A stretch of 64,000 bases of DNA from Engraulis encrasicolus (taxonomy: Eukaryota; Chordata; Actinopteri; Clupeiformes; Engraulidae): NCBI RefSeq assembly GCF_034702125.1, contig NC_085865.1, forward strand, positions 25,200,067 through 25,264,066, written 5' to 3'. Position 1 is the stretch's first letter. Every line of letters begins with the position of its first letter. The notes beneath the pieces are model-generated. The model made no database searches. It saw nothing but the letters and a program-made list of their open reading frames with translations, and had not been told where the DNA came from. A program made the translations under genes and the position numbers. Below, piece after piece: positions 25,573 to 37,451 of the stretch.

Positions 25573-26181
25573 TGATCTCCAAAAATTCCGTGCTCCTGGA
25601 CACGGAATTGTTTTCCGTGCTCCTGGACACGGAATTGTTTTCCGTGATGGACATAGAGAAGTGCTCTCTCTATAGGCTACTCCCACAGCTCTATGTTTCC
25701 TCCTATGTTTTCTCAGGATTTTTCTTATTTCAAATATTTTTTCTCAAAAAAAACATTTCCTACTGACAGGTTAAGTTTAGGGATTGTTTTGGTCTGGGCA
25801 GAGCTAGTTTTCTTTCATTCATTATATGAATTTGATAGCCTAGCAACCAACTGGAAAAGGTATTTCTCAAAAATATGTCTTTAATGACAGGTTAAGGTTA
25901 GGGAATGTTTTGGTCAGGGCACAACTTAAATTGCTATAGCATTATTTTGTTTAGGATTAGCATTTGGTATGTATTTTCTAATGATAGAGTTACACAGTGC
26001 TGTGGTAATAGCCTATAGAAAGCACTTCTGTGTGTCCATCACGGAAAACAATTCCGTGTCCAGGAGCACTGAAAACAATTCCGTGTCCAGGAGCACGGAA
26101 TTTTGGCAAAATCCGTACTCCTGGACACGGATTTCGTGTCCTTAACATCCGTGTCCAGGAGCACAGAATTTTTGGAGATCA
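25573..26181. mobile_element. Foldback-type element with repeated termini
   Basis: The ends are TGATCTCCAAAAATT and its inverse. The left arm (25573-25680) and right arm (25994-26181) contain repeats of CCGTGCTCCTGGACACGGAA, two in the left arm and more, with variants, in the right. The middle has two diverged copies of a GACAGGTTAAGTTTAGGGA-type phrase (25765 and 25888). No protein is encoded. Arms of unequal length built from subrepeats are typical of foldback elements. Confidence 0.8.
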
Positions 26182-26787
26182 GGCTGTATCCAATGATGGA
26201 TGACAAAGCTAAGCAGAAACATGTATGCCAGGAGTTGAGTTGAATTTGGGTTTGACAGGTGTTTTAGGAGTTTTTAAGTACAAGGGAAGGGCCTAGGCAC
26301 TATTGAATCTCCAGCGTGTTGTCTTCTTTGAACGCTCTGAGTGAAAAGGCTGCATCCGTTAATTTGCGACAGAATCGAGATTAATGCCACACCAAACGTG
26401 CTGCAAGTTGTGTGACAAATACAGCAGTGCCTCGCTATTAACGTGAAAAAAGTTTCTGAAGAAGATGCTGTTTTGTTTCCTCTCCCGACAGCTATTCCCT
26501 GGTGTGTATAAGCTGCACGTTGGCTCTGAGCGATTAGCAGTAAAGAGTATGCTAATGCTCAGCCCTTGCAGCAATTACACAGGAGGACACTCCCTTCAGT
26601 TCTTCGGAGGAAGCAATTATAGATTGAAGAACTCTTGGCATTTGAAGGACATTGAGAGGCCATTTTAATTCTTAGCTGAAACCAAGTGACATCACACTCT
26701 CCCCCTTTTTTCTTCAATTATTTATCTAGGTGACAAATACTCTTCTGCTTAAAAAATGGGCTGTCCACTCATAGTGATTAGTGAAAC
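26182..26787. other. Single-copy-looking sequence
   Basis: No gene, repeat or element end that I can support between the foldback element and the piggyBac-type element. Confidence 0.4.
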
Positions 26788-26791
26788 TTAA

Positions 26792-28336
26792 CCCTCCTGT
26801 TATCCTCAGATTTAGGTTACATCTGTGATCCTTGGGGTCATTTTGACCCCAGCCACTTAAATGTCTACAAAATCAGTAGAAGCAAAAACGTTTGCACCGG
26901 TGTATACCTCAGATATTTAATGTTGCTCAGTTGGACATAAAAAAGCCCTTTAGATAAGTCCTAGCACCCCCACACACAGCCTACACACCAAAAATACTAA
27001 TCCTTGACTAGGAGAAAATGTGTGACAACTGCCCAAAAGTTGCCTAGAATTAGTTTTGGCCCTTGTCCACATCATACATATTGTTAGTTATTAGAGCCCT
27101 AAATAAAGCAAAATGTTCTGTTCTAATTAACAAATGTTCATGTATTTGACATAATCAAGACAGATTGGAACATGTATAAGCAAAATATGGATGTTCCATT
27201 TATGTTTAATACACGTAAAATAATTTGGGGCCAAATTGACCCCCAAGGAACACAGATGTAACCAAAATGTGTACAGCACTTAGGGGGAAAAAAATTGTAG
27301 AAATTTTACTTTTTTCACATTGACCCCATATATTTAAGAAAAGTCATCAAATATGAAGCCAAAGAATTATGTACTTCATGTTTTTTTTCAGACTTTAAAG
27401 GGACACTGTGTGAGATTTTTAGTTGTTTATTTCCAGAATTCATGCTGCCCATTCACTAATGTTACCTTTTTCATGAGTACTTAACACCACCATCAAACTA
27501 GACTGCCTGTGCAGTCGCCTTCGACTGCTTAAGGTAGGCCTATATCCCGACCCCGAAACGCGACGCTTCCAGTCCCCCATCATTCCTACCACTCCCGTCC
27601 ACCATTTCGTAAACGTAGGCGTGACATGACGTGCATAGGCTTAAAACCAAACAACTACTGTGAAAATGAAGCAAAAAATGGTAATACTGTTTTAATGGTT
27701 CAGTGGATCTACCACATTAGGTACAGTGTAATAACCAGTGCAACAACATTTAATGCCATGAAATACCAGTGTAATACAAGTGTTGGCCTCCAAACTCGAA
27801 TAAGTTCATGAACCTACCCTAGAGCATTAACACACCAAATCTGGGAGAAATCCATCCACCCAGTCAGAAGTTATGGGCCAAACAAAAATTCGCCCATCTT
27901 GAATTCAGCCATCTTGAAAGTGTTGACCTCCAAACTCGAATCAGTTCATGAACCTGCCCTAGAGCATTCACCCAAAAAATCTGGGACAAATCCAAACATC
28001 CGTTCAAAAGTTATCGCGTTAACACGAAAGACCTTACGCGGCGGCGGCGCACGCAAAACCATTACATCCCCGACGCTCCGCGTTAAGGGGATATAATTCT
28101 AAGTATTCATTATGACTGGACAAATTGCACTTTTCATACATTTTTTGCTGCAAAAATGACTGTACTTGGACCAAAGTTGAAAATATTTGATTATTAGTTA
28201 TTAAACTTTCATGTAAAGATCAACTTTGGCAATAGGCAGCCCAGTTTCAATGAGTAGCATAGTTGCAGTACATTTTTTGACCATTTCCCTTTAAACATTG
28301 AATGGGGTCAAATAGACCCCAAGGATAACAGGAGGG
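26792..28336. mobile_element. Non-autonomous piggyBac-type element with nested material
   Basis: It begins CCCTCCTGTTATCCT, ends with AGGATAACAGGAGGG, and is flanked by TTAA on both sides (26788-26791, 28337-28340). TTAA targets with CCC..GGG ends are the piggyBac hallmark. A second, inverted copy of the subterminal phrase GGTTACATCTGTG..CCTTGGGG lies at about 27225-27265. That suggests the original element ended near there or was duplicated. No transposase is present. Confidence 0.85.
27393..28300. mobile_element. Probable nested element inside the piggyBac-type element
   Basis: It is bounded by TTTAAAGGGACACTGTG (27394) and the inverse TTTCCCTTTAAA (28287-28298). The shared inverted end is only about ten bases, so this boundary is tentative. 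Inside are two tandem copies of a phrase (27779-27900 and 27917-28020; CTCCAAACTCGAAT, GTTCATGAACCT, CCTAGAGCATT). They are followed by a GC-rich stretch that resembles the 3' end of an unidentified fish retroposon. Confidence 0.45.
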
Positions 28337-28340
28337 TTAA

Positions 28341-29642
28341 GTGAGATCAATGGATTTTGCATTGCTGTTACCAGTGGTGTTCATTTACAGACTTGTTGGC
28401 AGTACAAGCATTACGTTTGCAAAAAGAAACCAAACCAAACCAAACAAATCAAATAAATAAATAAATTAACTCTGTGCACAGTCTGTAATAAATGTCTAAG
28501 TCTAACTTGAGGTTACACTTACAAATCCCGCTAGACCCAGTCTCAAACCTGGAACCTCTCGTGCACAATAAGCTGAAAGTCTTCTTGTTATAAGTTGACG
28601 TATCTACGTATATGAGATTATTAACGTTCCACGCCGAGTTCCTCTTCCGTTATCCTCATCCTCATGAACCTCACTGCCAGCTGGGTCAAGGCACCAGTGT
28701 AAGCTAAGGGCATCCTGCCTCAAACCCTGTCTGGAACCCACAGTCTCTAGGGTAGGAGGCAGACCATGTCAAAAAAATCCAGACTTGCAGCAAGAGACGA
28801 TTGATAACGTAGAGACAATTCGTAAGAAGATTCTTCCTGGAGCCACATGATGAAAGGCTCTGAACAGTAGTCCTACGGCAGCCATGCCCCTTTAGGAGAG
28901 GAGGCTAAGAGAATGAATGGAGTTCAATAGGAAAGTATGACAGGAGAATGGTGTTGATCCCACTTCGTTGCATTGGTGATACGTGCTAGAACTTATCCTT
29001 TTGAAATATACCATATTTAAAATCTTTGTTGCAGCTATGCCAGTAACATATATAGCCTATATACTGTATATATATAAATATGTTCTGTGCCGAGCTTTGT
29101 AGGGTAGTTGTTACATTAGGTATCATTCAGCATTCTTTTAGCCAATCCAAAGAGGCCTACCAAACTTACAAGGCAGTACAGGAAGTTCTGGTTATATATA
29201 AGTTCTTTGCTTTGTTTGTTGATGGTTTCCCCCAGTAACTTAAAAAAAAAATTGGGTGTCAGTCGACCGAAGACAAATGGTGGGTAAAAGTTTCTTTATT
29301 TGTTAGCCTTTGTTTGTTTGCAGTGTTGTGTTGTGTTGTGTAATATCAAAACCCACCATGAACGTAAGGGGGAAAAAAGAAAGTTGAGATTTTATTGATG
29401 GATTGTTCAAGACATTTTTGTCCTTGAGGCACTTTATGCACAAACTCACTTGTCCTGTTTCGCTGGAGACAACAACTTTTTTTTATCAGTTTTTCAATCT
29501 CTTCGGTGATTGCTTGTAACAGTTGCAAAAAGGGATCTGTTGGGCTGAAATGAAGCTTTGTCTTGGAGGGAATCGATACCTTTGGCGTCCTTAAAATGAA
29601 CAGTCTCCTGAGGCTCTCCCTAGCGTATAGCGAATATACAGA
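28341..29642. other. Single-copy-looking sequence
   Basis: No gene is supported. Short AAACC/AAATA-rich patches lie at 28430-28467 and a TATA-rich patch at 29050-29080. Confidence 0.4.
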
Positions 29643-29833
29643 CAGGTCTGAACTGGCCATCTGGCATAGCGGGCATTTTCCGTTGGGCCCTGCACCCTCG
29701 TGGGCCCCTTTTCAGAAATGCAAATAAAAAAATAAAAATAAAAATAGGGGCCCACAAGGGTGCGGGGCCCACAGGTGAGTGGACCCTTAAGCCAAAAGTG
29801 CCCGGGCCCTATTTCTCACCCAGTCCAGCCCTG
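29643..29833. mobile_element. Short GGGCCC-rich MITE
   Basis: The inverted ends CAGGTCTGAACTGG and CCAGTCCAGCCCTG bracket two inverted GGGCCC-rich arms around an AAATA-rich centre (29725-29746). Non-coding. A target duplication is not clear. Confidence 0.65.
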
Positions 29834-30140
29834 CACGGAGACACTGGGAGTGATGTGAGGAGCACTAAAGCAAACAAAGCAACACCTTTCCTTGGAGTAT
29901 TCAAAATTGGATTTTACGTTTCTGTCTCTGCTTCGGTATCTGTGGAAAATGTAAAACCTGTTGTTGCACAATGGTATTACAGGGGGTCAGGGGTTGTCCT
30001 AGAAAACAGCACTTTGATTTCTTCTACAACAGAAAATGGATTTTGCGTGTGGATGTGAGTCTGTGTCTGTGCCTCTGTCTATGTTTGAGAGACAGTGTGG
30101 ATGTGTGAAAGAGTGAGAGCACCTGAAGGATGGAGAAAGA

Positions 30141-30263
<123 letters not shown>

Positions 30264-30686
30264 TCAGTATGACAGGGCAAGACAGGCTAAGTTAACACAC
30301 AACGTTTCATAGAGAGAGTGCCAGAGATAGTGATGCTATGTCTCAGATGGTGCACTCGTGCACTTCAGGCACTATGTTTTAGTGTGTAATGAATACACTA
30401 TACAGGATATGCACTAAAACATGAACACTGAAGTGCACAGGTGCACCATTTGAGATCCAACATGAGAGTTCTGCTCACAGAATGGAGAGCAGCTAGCAAG
30501 ACAGTGAGTTCTGCACAGACTGGAGAATGAGAGAGAATGGAGAGAGATACATGACTGAGGCGGGAAGAGCAGAGTTTGTTCAGCTGCCATGTTCTCTCTT
30601 TATGCCTCTCTTCATGCCTCCGCCTCCTGTGAGCTGATTACTGCTTGCTGCTCGGCCTTCAGACTCTGATTCAACACCAATGTAGT

Positions 30687-30846
30687 CAGGGGTGCCGACA
30701 GGGGGAGACAAAGGGGACAGGTGTCCCAGGGCCCAGGGAGAGGGGGGGGGGGGGCTGGTTCCTCATTACATTGTATCGATGGGGCTGGGGGGGGGGCCTT
30801 TCAGAAGACTTTGTCCTGGGCCCAGCCAAAGCTGTCAGCGCCCCTG
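30687..30846. mobile_element. 160-bp hAT-type MITE
   Basis: The inverted ends CAGGGGTGCCGACAG and CTGTCAGCGCCCCTG are flanked by a perfect 8-bp duplication AATGTAGT (30679-30686, 30847-30854). The interior has two G runs (30742-30753, 30788-30796). The right end is related to window positions 1-62. Confidence 0.87.
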
Positions 30847-30888
30847 AATGTAGTGCTCTGTACCATGGCGCAGCAGCAGCACACAGTC

Positions 30889-31067
30889 AGGCAGGCAGAC
30901 AAGCAGACAGACAGACAGACAGGCAGGCAGGCAGACAGACAGACAGACAGACAGGCAGGCAAGCAGACAGACAGACAGACAGACAGGCAGGCAGGCAAGC
31001 AGACAGACAGACAGACAGGCAGGCAGGCAGGCAGGCAGGCAAGCAGACAGAGAGGCAGGCAGGCAGG

Positions 31068-31098
<31 letters not shown>

Positions 31099-31110
31099 GC
31101 AGGCAGGCTG
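30889..31110. repeat. (CAGA)n/(CAGG)n tetranucleotide array
   Basis: Blocks of CAGACAGA alternate with blocks of GGCAGGCA over about 220 bp. Irregular block lengths suggest slippage and unequal exchange. It is not a CRISPR array, because there are no unique spacers. Confidence 0.95.
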
Positions 31111-31329
31111 ATGGGCGCCCTGTGTCAGAAGGATGAGGCATGGTGGAGATGATCTCTTTATGCAACACTGTTCGGTAGGTGTTGAGATGCATCCCAAATT
31201 AAGTCTTTCACTTAGTTTACTTTTCTGCATCGCCTGCGTCTTGTTGTGCTGTGATGCAGCTCATTTGAATATGGAAAGGGGCTTCGTTAGACAGGGGTGG
31301 CTGGTGACACCAAACACCTTAAAAAAATA

Positions 31330-31810
31330 AATAAAAATGAATTTGTTAGCAGTAATGAGGGCAGATCTGACACGATTTTGATGCCGGTATGATAATTTCG
31401 CTAAATCTGGTCGGGCTCCGATGATTAAGCGCAATGATTTTTCTATGCTTATTTAATCAGGTTTGTGTAAGACAGGAAAAAAATATTATCCGTAATTACA
31501 TTTGTCATTAATTTGGATGATTGCCATCAGTTTCCTGAATGCATTTCTAATATTATAATTCTGTGCTCTTCAGTGTATTTTATTAGATATATGTTGGCTT
31601 AGTTAGTTTTCCGTAAGAAAAAAAAGCACCTTGCATACATAAAGAGGGATGTGTTGTTTTGTGTACAAATGCCCAGCTAATGCCACAGCGTTTGCTATCT
31701 CTTTTTAAGTGGGGTAAACTAATGAGATCTTGTGGCTTGGCCTTGCCATAGCACGTCATGCTATACAGCGTAATTGCTCCACTCTCCGAGCTTCATTTAT
31801 CACTGCGGGT
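31330..31810. other. Candidate conserved non-coding element
   Basis: AT-rich sequence free of simple repeats, with many homeodomain and POU-like cores (GATGATTAAG, CGTAATTACA, GTCATTAATTTG, CAGCTAATG, ATGCTTATTTAAT). It sits between the CAGA array and a CT tract. No open frame. The function is a guess from composition. Confidence 0.3.
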
Positions 31811-31883
31811 CAAAGACGAAACCATTCGTTTGAGCCTGCACTGCACTGCACTGCACTGCACTCCGTTGCTCTTGGTCTGTTGT

Positions 31884-31908
31884 TCTCTCTCTCTCTGTCT
31901 CTCTCTCG

Positions 31909-31997
<89 letters not shown>

Positions 31998-32012
31998 TCT
32001 CTCACACACACA

Positions 32013-32093
<81 letters not shown>
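31884..32093. repeat. Compound (CT)n - (CA)n microsatellite
   Basis: CT to about 32002, then CA to 32093 with two CATACA interruptions. The smaller GT/GTGC tract at 32313-32373 is separate. Confidence 0.97.
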
Positions 32094-32096
<3 letters not shown>

Positions 32097-32805
32097 CGGT
32101 CTCCTTTTTTCCTTGCACTCTGTCCAATTTTCATGTCATGGGAGGTGTGTTGGGGGCTACCTGGGGTCAAGTGCATTATCGTGCGCCCCGCGCTACACAG
32201 CAGGGTGCTCGGTATTGTCCACTTTGTTTTTAATTGGGGGGGCAGCGCTGTGTCAGTACAGAGTCCTTGGGCTGAGGGGGGATGGTGAGGGAACCTTGCG
32301 GAGTGTGGAGTGGTGTGTGTGTGTGTGTGTGTGCGTGTGCGCGTGCGTGCGCACGTGTGTGCATGCATGCGTGCGGCGCTTCTCCACTTTCCACCATTTT
32401 TCCATTCTGCTCTAGTGAGAAAGTATAGCGAGGAGCAAGTTGCACTTATGTTGAAATCTATAATGATGGCTCCAGTATGCAGGAGGGTGAAAGAAAAGAG
32501 AGAGGGAATAGGGAAAAAAGAAAAACGATTCCAACTTGTTCCAGCCTGCAATTATATTTCTAATCCTGGCACAAACAGCTTTGGGCATAATTCAGCAAAT
32601 GTGTGTGAATCCTACCGGAATAAGAGAAATGGAATTTTAAAGATGCCATTTCTCATAATAGCCTTATTACCTGGACCACTCAATGTAATTTTCACCGGCA
32701 TTGTTCAGAAAGCCTGCATGTGCTGATGCATTTAGAACTCTTCATAGTGGAAGTTCTATCTATGGCTGCTGTGTTACATGGGTATTACATGGTGGAGCTT
32801 GTTGT
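32094..32805. other. Single-copy-looking sequence with a GT patch
   Basis: A GT/GCGT patch lies at 32313-32373. The stretch 32545-32730 (CAGCTTTGGGCATAATTCAG, CTCAATGTAATTTTCACCGG) looks like unique non-coding DNA. No gene is seen. Confidence 0.3.
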
Positions 32806-32813
32806 TCTTAAAC

Positions 32814-32999
32814 CAGTGGTGTAGTCTACGTAGAACGCGGGTATACGGAGTATACCCACCTCTAAATTTCAGGGATTTCAGTATACCCACTTAAAATTGA
32901 TTGATCCATTCTTTTGAATAGCACAAATATATACAGTATACCCACTTCAAAAAATGCTCGAAAATACAGTATACCCACCATAAGTAGACTGCACCACTG
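32814..32999. mobile_element. 186-bp hAT-type MITE
   Basis: The inverted ends CAGTGGTGTAGTCTAC and GTAGACTGCACCACTG are flanked by a perfect 8-bp duplication TCTTAAAC (32806-32813, 33000-33007). The inside has four copies of the phrase GTATACCCACC/T. Confidence 0.9.
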
Positions 33000-33007
33000 T
33001 CTTAAAC

Positions 33008-35705
33008 CACTTCCCTCATCCAGCGATTCACCTGCACAGTACAAACTTGAGGGTTCCTTAACCCATTTTAGCGTGGAGCGACATATACAGTACGCTGCAT
33101 TCAGGTCCTTGAGATTTGAGGCTTTTTTTTCCGAATGTTAGAGCTGACTGAACACATTTTAATGCAACATGAGCGTCTTAGCTTTTAAATACAACTGATC
33201 ATCTTTTTATGTGCTTCAGAGGCTGAGGTATTTAGGTTTTAGCCCCTTAGCGCAGCGCTATGGCTCTCTGTAAAGTCATAGCAATGTTGTTATGATGTAG
33301 TTAAGCATTCTGAGCAAGTGAATAGGGTCTCCGGCGACCCCATCTGCAGTAAGAGGCTACTAGACAGAGGGCACCTTTTCCCAAAAAGGGCTTTGACTAA
33401 AATGTGTTAAATAACTTTCTGTTGCACCATGAGGGAACCATGAAGTTCCTCAAAGAAAGATTTGGGGGATCCCCAAAAGAACATTTGGTTCTTTGTTTTT
33501 GGAACCTTCAAGAAAAGCTTGTGGTTCTTCCAAGAACCGAATTGTCTCATAGGCTCCTCTGACAACTTCTGGACCCCTCAGAGAGTTTTCTGGGGTTCCT
33601 CCACAGTGATAAAATAAAGAAAGATTCTTCAGAGATTTTTTAAAACTCTGTTGCTAAACCTCCCAAAAATTGCCAATTGCGTAATTGACATATCATTAGT
33701 GCACCATCTGAAATCAGAATTCAGTAGCCTATGTACTGTACGCATACATCTTCATTCTCGCTGGAGAACGGGCTTCTCGTGATCGTACATTTCTCGCAGG
33801 AGAACGGCTGCCCGTGCGGCTAACTGTTCATAAAAGTGCTTCACATGGTGTGACCACTGCACTCAAGAAGCTGAGATTAAAATGCGAGGCAGCGTATTTG
33901 GGCAAGGTCGCTGGCCGTGGTGCTGAAGTACCGCAGGGGTCGAGTGCCTACGCATTTAAACGTTTCTCGGCCTCAGGAGTGCTGGGGCTCAACTGAGAGC
34001 TCGGACAGTACTTGTGCCTGCGGATATGCACAAGATTTGAGCGGACAACCCCCGCCCGGTGAGAATGGGAGAGCGTTCAGAACCGGAGAGGAGCAAGGGT
34101 GGAACTCCGGACGAATCGATCGGGACGACAGAGAGACGTGGTGGGTGCGAGTGCGAGCGAGAAAGCGAATTTCTGCCTGGGAATAGGTGAGCGGATAATA
34201 AATGCGGTGTGGATAATTGAAGGGTGTGCCAAATGTCATTGCACTGAAATTGCGTAGAATGGTGATTGAGCGGAGCATGAGACTGGAAATTTTTTCGCGC
34301 TGAATTCCAACGAATGACAATCGAGCAGGGAATAGAGTGCAAGATGTTAATTTAGACCTGTCCAATTTTACAAAAATTACTCTTCTTCCGAACTTTCGTT
34401 TTAAAAAAAAAATCATTTATCGACATCATTGGTAGTGGGCTTTACTATTCCATTTAATTGGGCATTCCAGTGGGCATTATGCCATGACGTCTGTAGAAGT
34501 CAATGGCAGTGAGAGAGTTAATTATTACAGTATGGTACCATACATCCTCTCGAAACAGATGTGTATTCACTGAAATTAATTAAACATTAAGTAGTTTTCC
34601 TCCTCGTCTGCCCTACAGGTTGGAAAATGAAAACAGAGGTTTCCTCCATTCAAACTACAGTGCAATAGAACAACTCCTCCAAGAGTTAGAGCAGTTACAG
34701 CATAGCCCATGGAAGACAACGATAATTCAAAAGACTAAGTTTCACCCCAATCCCCTTTCAGCAATGTGAATTCACATACATTTGGGTTAACAATCCTGTG
34801 AGTTTGTTTGTTTGTTGCCCTAGAAACAGGTCTTTAATTAGATGAGATGATCCATATGAAGATTTTGTTTGTTAGTCAAAAAGTTCATTTTCTTTACAAT
34901 GATTTTAGATTTTTGAGTTTGTTTTTTTTGTTTTCATCCGGAGGTGCTTAGCCTTGCATTTTTCTCTTTTTTTGTGAAGGACAGAGTAGACTAAATGCCT
35001 CCACTGGCAAGGGCTAAATATTATACCGGCAAACCAGACAATTACTGCCTCTGACACCAGAGGGAATTCTTTCATGGGGCATATTTCTTATCTGAGAAAC
35101 TTGCAATTAAGCCCCTTGTGTCTGTATAGTCTATTTGCAAATGAGCATACCCCACGGAGTGTGCAGGGCCTAAGCCAGATAGCTTATTGTATGTAGGCTA
35201 TGGAGTCTGGAGCTGCCAAACTATTCTCCTGCATACATTGCACAAAAAAAGGCCTAGTGTTGCTATGGAGGTTCACACATATGTTGAATTATTAAATGTT
35301 TTCCTGAAAAACAAAGCCATTTTTTCTAATTACCTGACTTTCCCATAAATATTCAATGCTCATCGATGCATGTGTGGCCTCTACGCACATTTGCATCTCT
35401 GAATTTCATTGATGATAGTAATGGCAACATCATATCATGGTGTAAAGGCCTATGTGTTGGAAAAAGGGTATTGTTTTTTTTCTAATGCATTAAGTATCTT
35501 TTTTTCATGTGCTCACCTGCCATTGTCCTCGCTAAAACCATCCTGTCCTGCGTGCATAATATGCCTGAACTTGGTTTTACCTTTTGAATATGAAAGATCC
35601 CTAAAATAGCGATTTGCCTGAGTGCTGTTGGCCAAATCCCAGCGGACGGTGATTATCGGTGAAAGCTGTAGCTTTCCTCTTCTCTCTTCCCCTTGCGGTG
35701 CTCTC

Positions 35706-35708
<3 letters not shown>
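33008..35708. other. Mostly unique sequence with a GGTTCTT-type repeat patch
   Basis: The stretch 33425-33605 contains repeated, partly inverted AAGAACC/GGTTCTT phrases, as in a common class of fish dispersed repeat. A stretch near 33750-34200 is somewhat GC-rich and has overlapping short open frames that resemble no known protein. The rest (34420-35708) is AT-rich non-coding sequence with no element ends that I can see. Confidence 0.35.
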
Positions 35709-35858
<150 letters not shown>

Positions 35859-36002
35859 AGTATTGTGCTTCAAATAGGCCTTTGTTATGGTGATGGATCT
35901 CTTTTGGCCATTTTTAATGCCATGAAACTCACTGGCATTTTTATGCTTCAAAGATGGAGAGTTTCGCACATAAGCACTATCCCCGGCTACATCACCCATC
36001 AC

Positions 36003-36029
36003 ACGTGCACACACACACACGCTCACGCT

Positions 36030-36083
<54 letters not shown>

Positions 36084-36085
36084 TG

Positions 36086-36142
<57 letters not shown>

Positions 36143-36165
36143 CACGCACACACACGCACACACAC
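36003..36165. repeat. (CA)n microsatellite with CGCA variants
   Basis: A CA tract interrupted by GCTCACGCTC, GCATGCGCGC and AGAGCACG. Confidence 0.96.
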
Positions 36166-36679
36166 TTCCTTCTCTCTCTCCGTTCCTTCTCCCCTATTTT
36201 ACCGGCCATCACCGGCTTATCCCTTGGAAGGTCCTGGCCTGGAGGAGCCAGCATGTCAACCTCCACACAGCACACTCAATCCCATTTTCCACTATTGTGC
36301 TGCCGGCTGAGGCGTATCTCAATGGCCATATTTACAGTACAGTGGGAAGGAGAAGGAAGCCGAGGCATCATCAGTGTTATATTCATAGTCAGGGACAGGC
36401 CGGCTAATGTGAGTTGCCTTGCTTGCTAAGGTTATGTTGCGTTCATTTGCTTGTCAGCTGGGTTTATTTGTGTTTTGTGTGAATGCATGTGTGAATCAAG
36501 TATTATATTATGAATCTAAATTAATGTTGAAGTAAGGGAATGAATTTTCACTTCTATTTTTGTAAACATAGACACAGATTTACTCACAGAGAGATGTAAA
36601 AACACTCACCATGCATGCATGCACACCGGCCTATACAGTCTATACAGCCTATACGGCCTATAGAGTACCTAAATATAGA

Positions 36680-37007
36680 CTTCCTTAAAGTGAAAGTGAA
36701 AAGTGAAAGCCCATTGGGAAACTCCAACTCCCATTGTCATTGTGACACAGCACTCCACAGCACACAAGTGAACACTGCACACTGCACACAACGAAATTGC
36801 ATTTATGCCTCACCCGTGCAAGGGGGCAGCCCTCAGTGGCGCCCCATGGGGAGCAGTGCGGTGGGACGTTACCATGCTCAGGGTACCTCAGTCATGGAGG
36901 AGGATGGGGGAGAGCACTGGTTGATTACTCCCCCCACCAACCTGGCGGGTCGGGAGTCGAACCGGCAACCTCTGGGATGCAAGTCTGACGCCCTAACCGC
37001 TCACCCA
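36680..37007 (-). mobile_element. tRNA-derived SINE (minus strand)
   Basis: On the minus strand the head reads GGGTGAGCGGTTAGGGCG, a tRNA-like A box (plus positions 36989-37003). About 27 bases on is the B box GGTTCGACTCC (36953-36963), the spacing of an internal pol III promoter. The body runs leftwards to a TTTCACTTTCA-type 3' end near 36690. It is a retroposon and makes no protein. The full-length LTR element that follows was inserted a few bases from its 5' end. Confidence 0.82.
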
Positions 37008-37013
37008 TGACTG

Positions 37014-37425
37014 TGTGGTCAGATTTTTAATCTTATATGATTCATATGCAGATTATTATATGTACATGTCTATGCAGGAATATTGAGATATGTGTATATG
37101 ACTATATGTGTATATGTCTGTGACTATATATATATATCATTCCAGTGTCAGCATTGTATTCTGTATTGAGTGTCAGCTCAGCTGAGGTGTGAGTGAGCTA
37201 ATTAGCATCTGTAAAGGGCCATGGGGCTGGGTGTGGGCTCACAGTACAAATGCTCTGAGAGGACACAGCCGAAGGCGCATTCCACTTAGGTAGATCAGCA
37301 AGACTGGTGTATCATTAGGATGTGCCCTGTTCCATATTTTCTATGGGGCAGTAATGAATAAAGAATTCTGCAGAAAACTCACCGAACCCAAAGTGCTTGT
37401 CTGACAGTAATAGAGAAAATACCCA
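37014..37425 (+). repeat. 5' long terminal repeat
   Basis: 412 bp with TG..CA ends. It has a TATATATATA stretch near 37125-37137 and an AATAAA signal at 37357-37362. By eye it differs from the 3' LTR by about two substitutions and one single-base indel, so the insertion looks recent. Confidence 0.93.
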
Positions 37426-37432
37426 CATTTAA

Positions 37433-37448
37433 TGGTGTCAGAAGTGCG
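37433..37448 (+). other. Probable primer binding site (tRNA-Leu-like)
   Basis: TGGTGTCAGAAGTGCG begins seven bases after the 5' LTR. The TGGTGTCAG start matches the reverse complement of the 3' end of leucine tRNAs, which end in CTGACACCA. It fixes the plus orientation. Confidence 0.7.
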
Positions 37449-37451
37449 ATA

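Noticed and set aside
30889..31110. Possible CRISPR-like array
   Set aside because: The CAGA/CAGG blocks have no unique spacers of constant size, and the genome is eukaryotic. It is a microsatellite.
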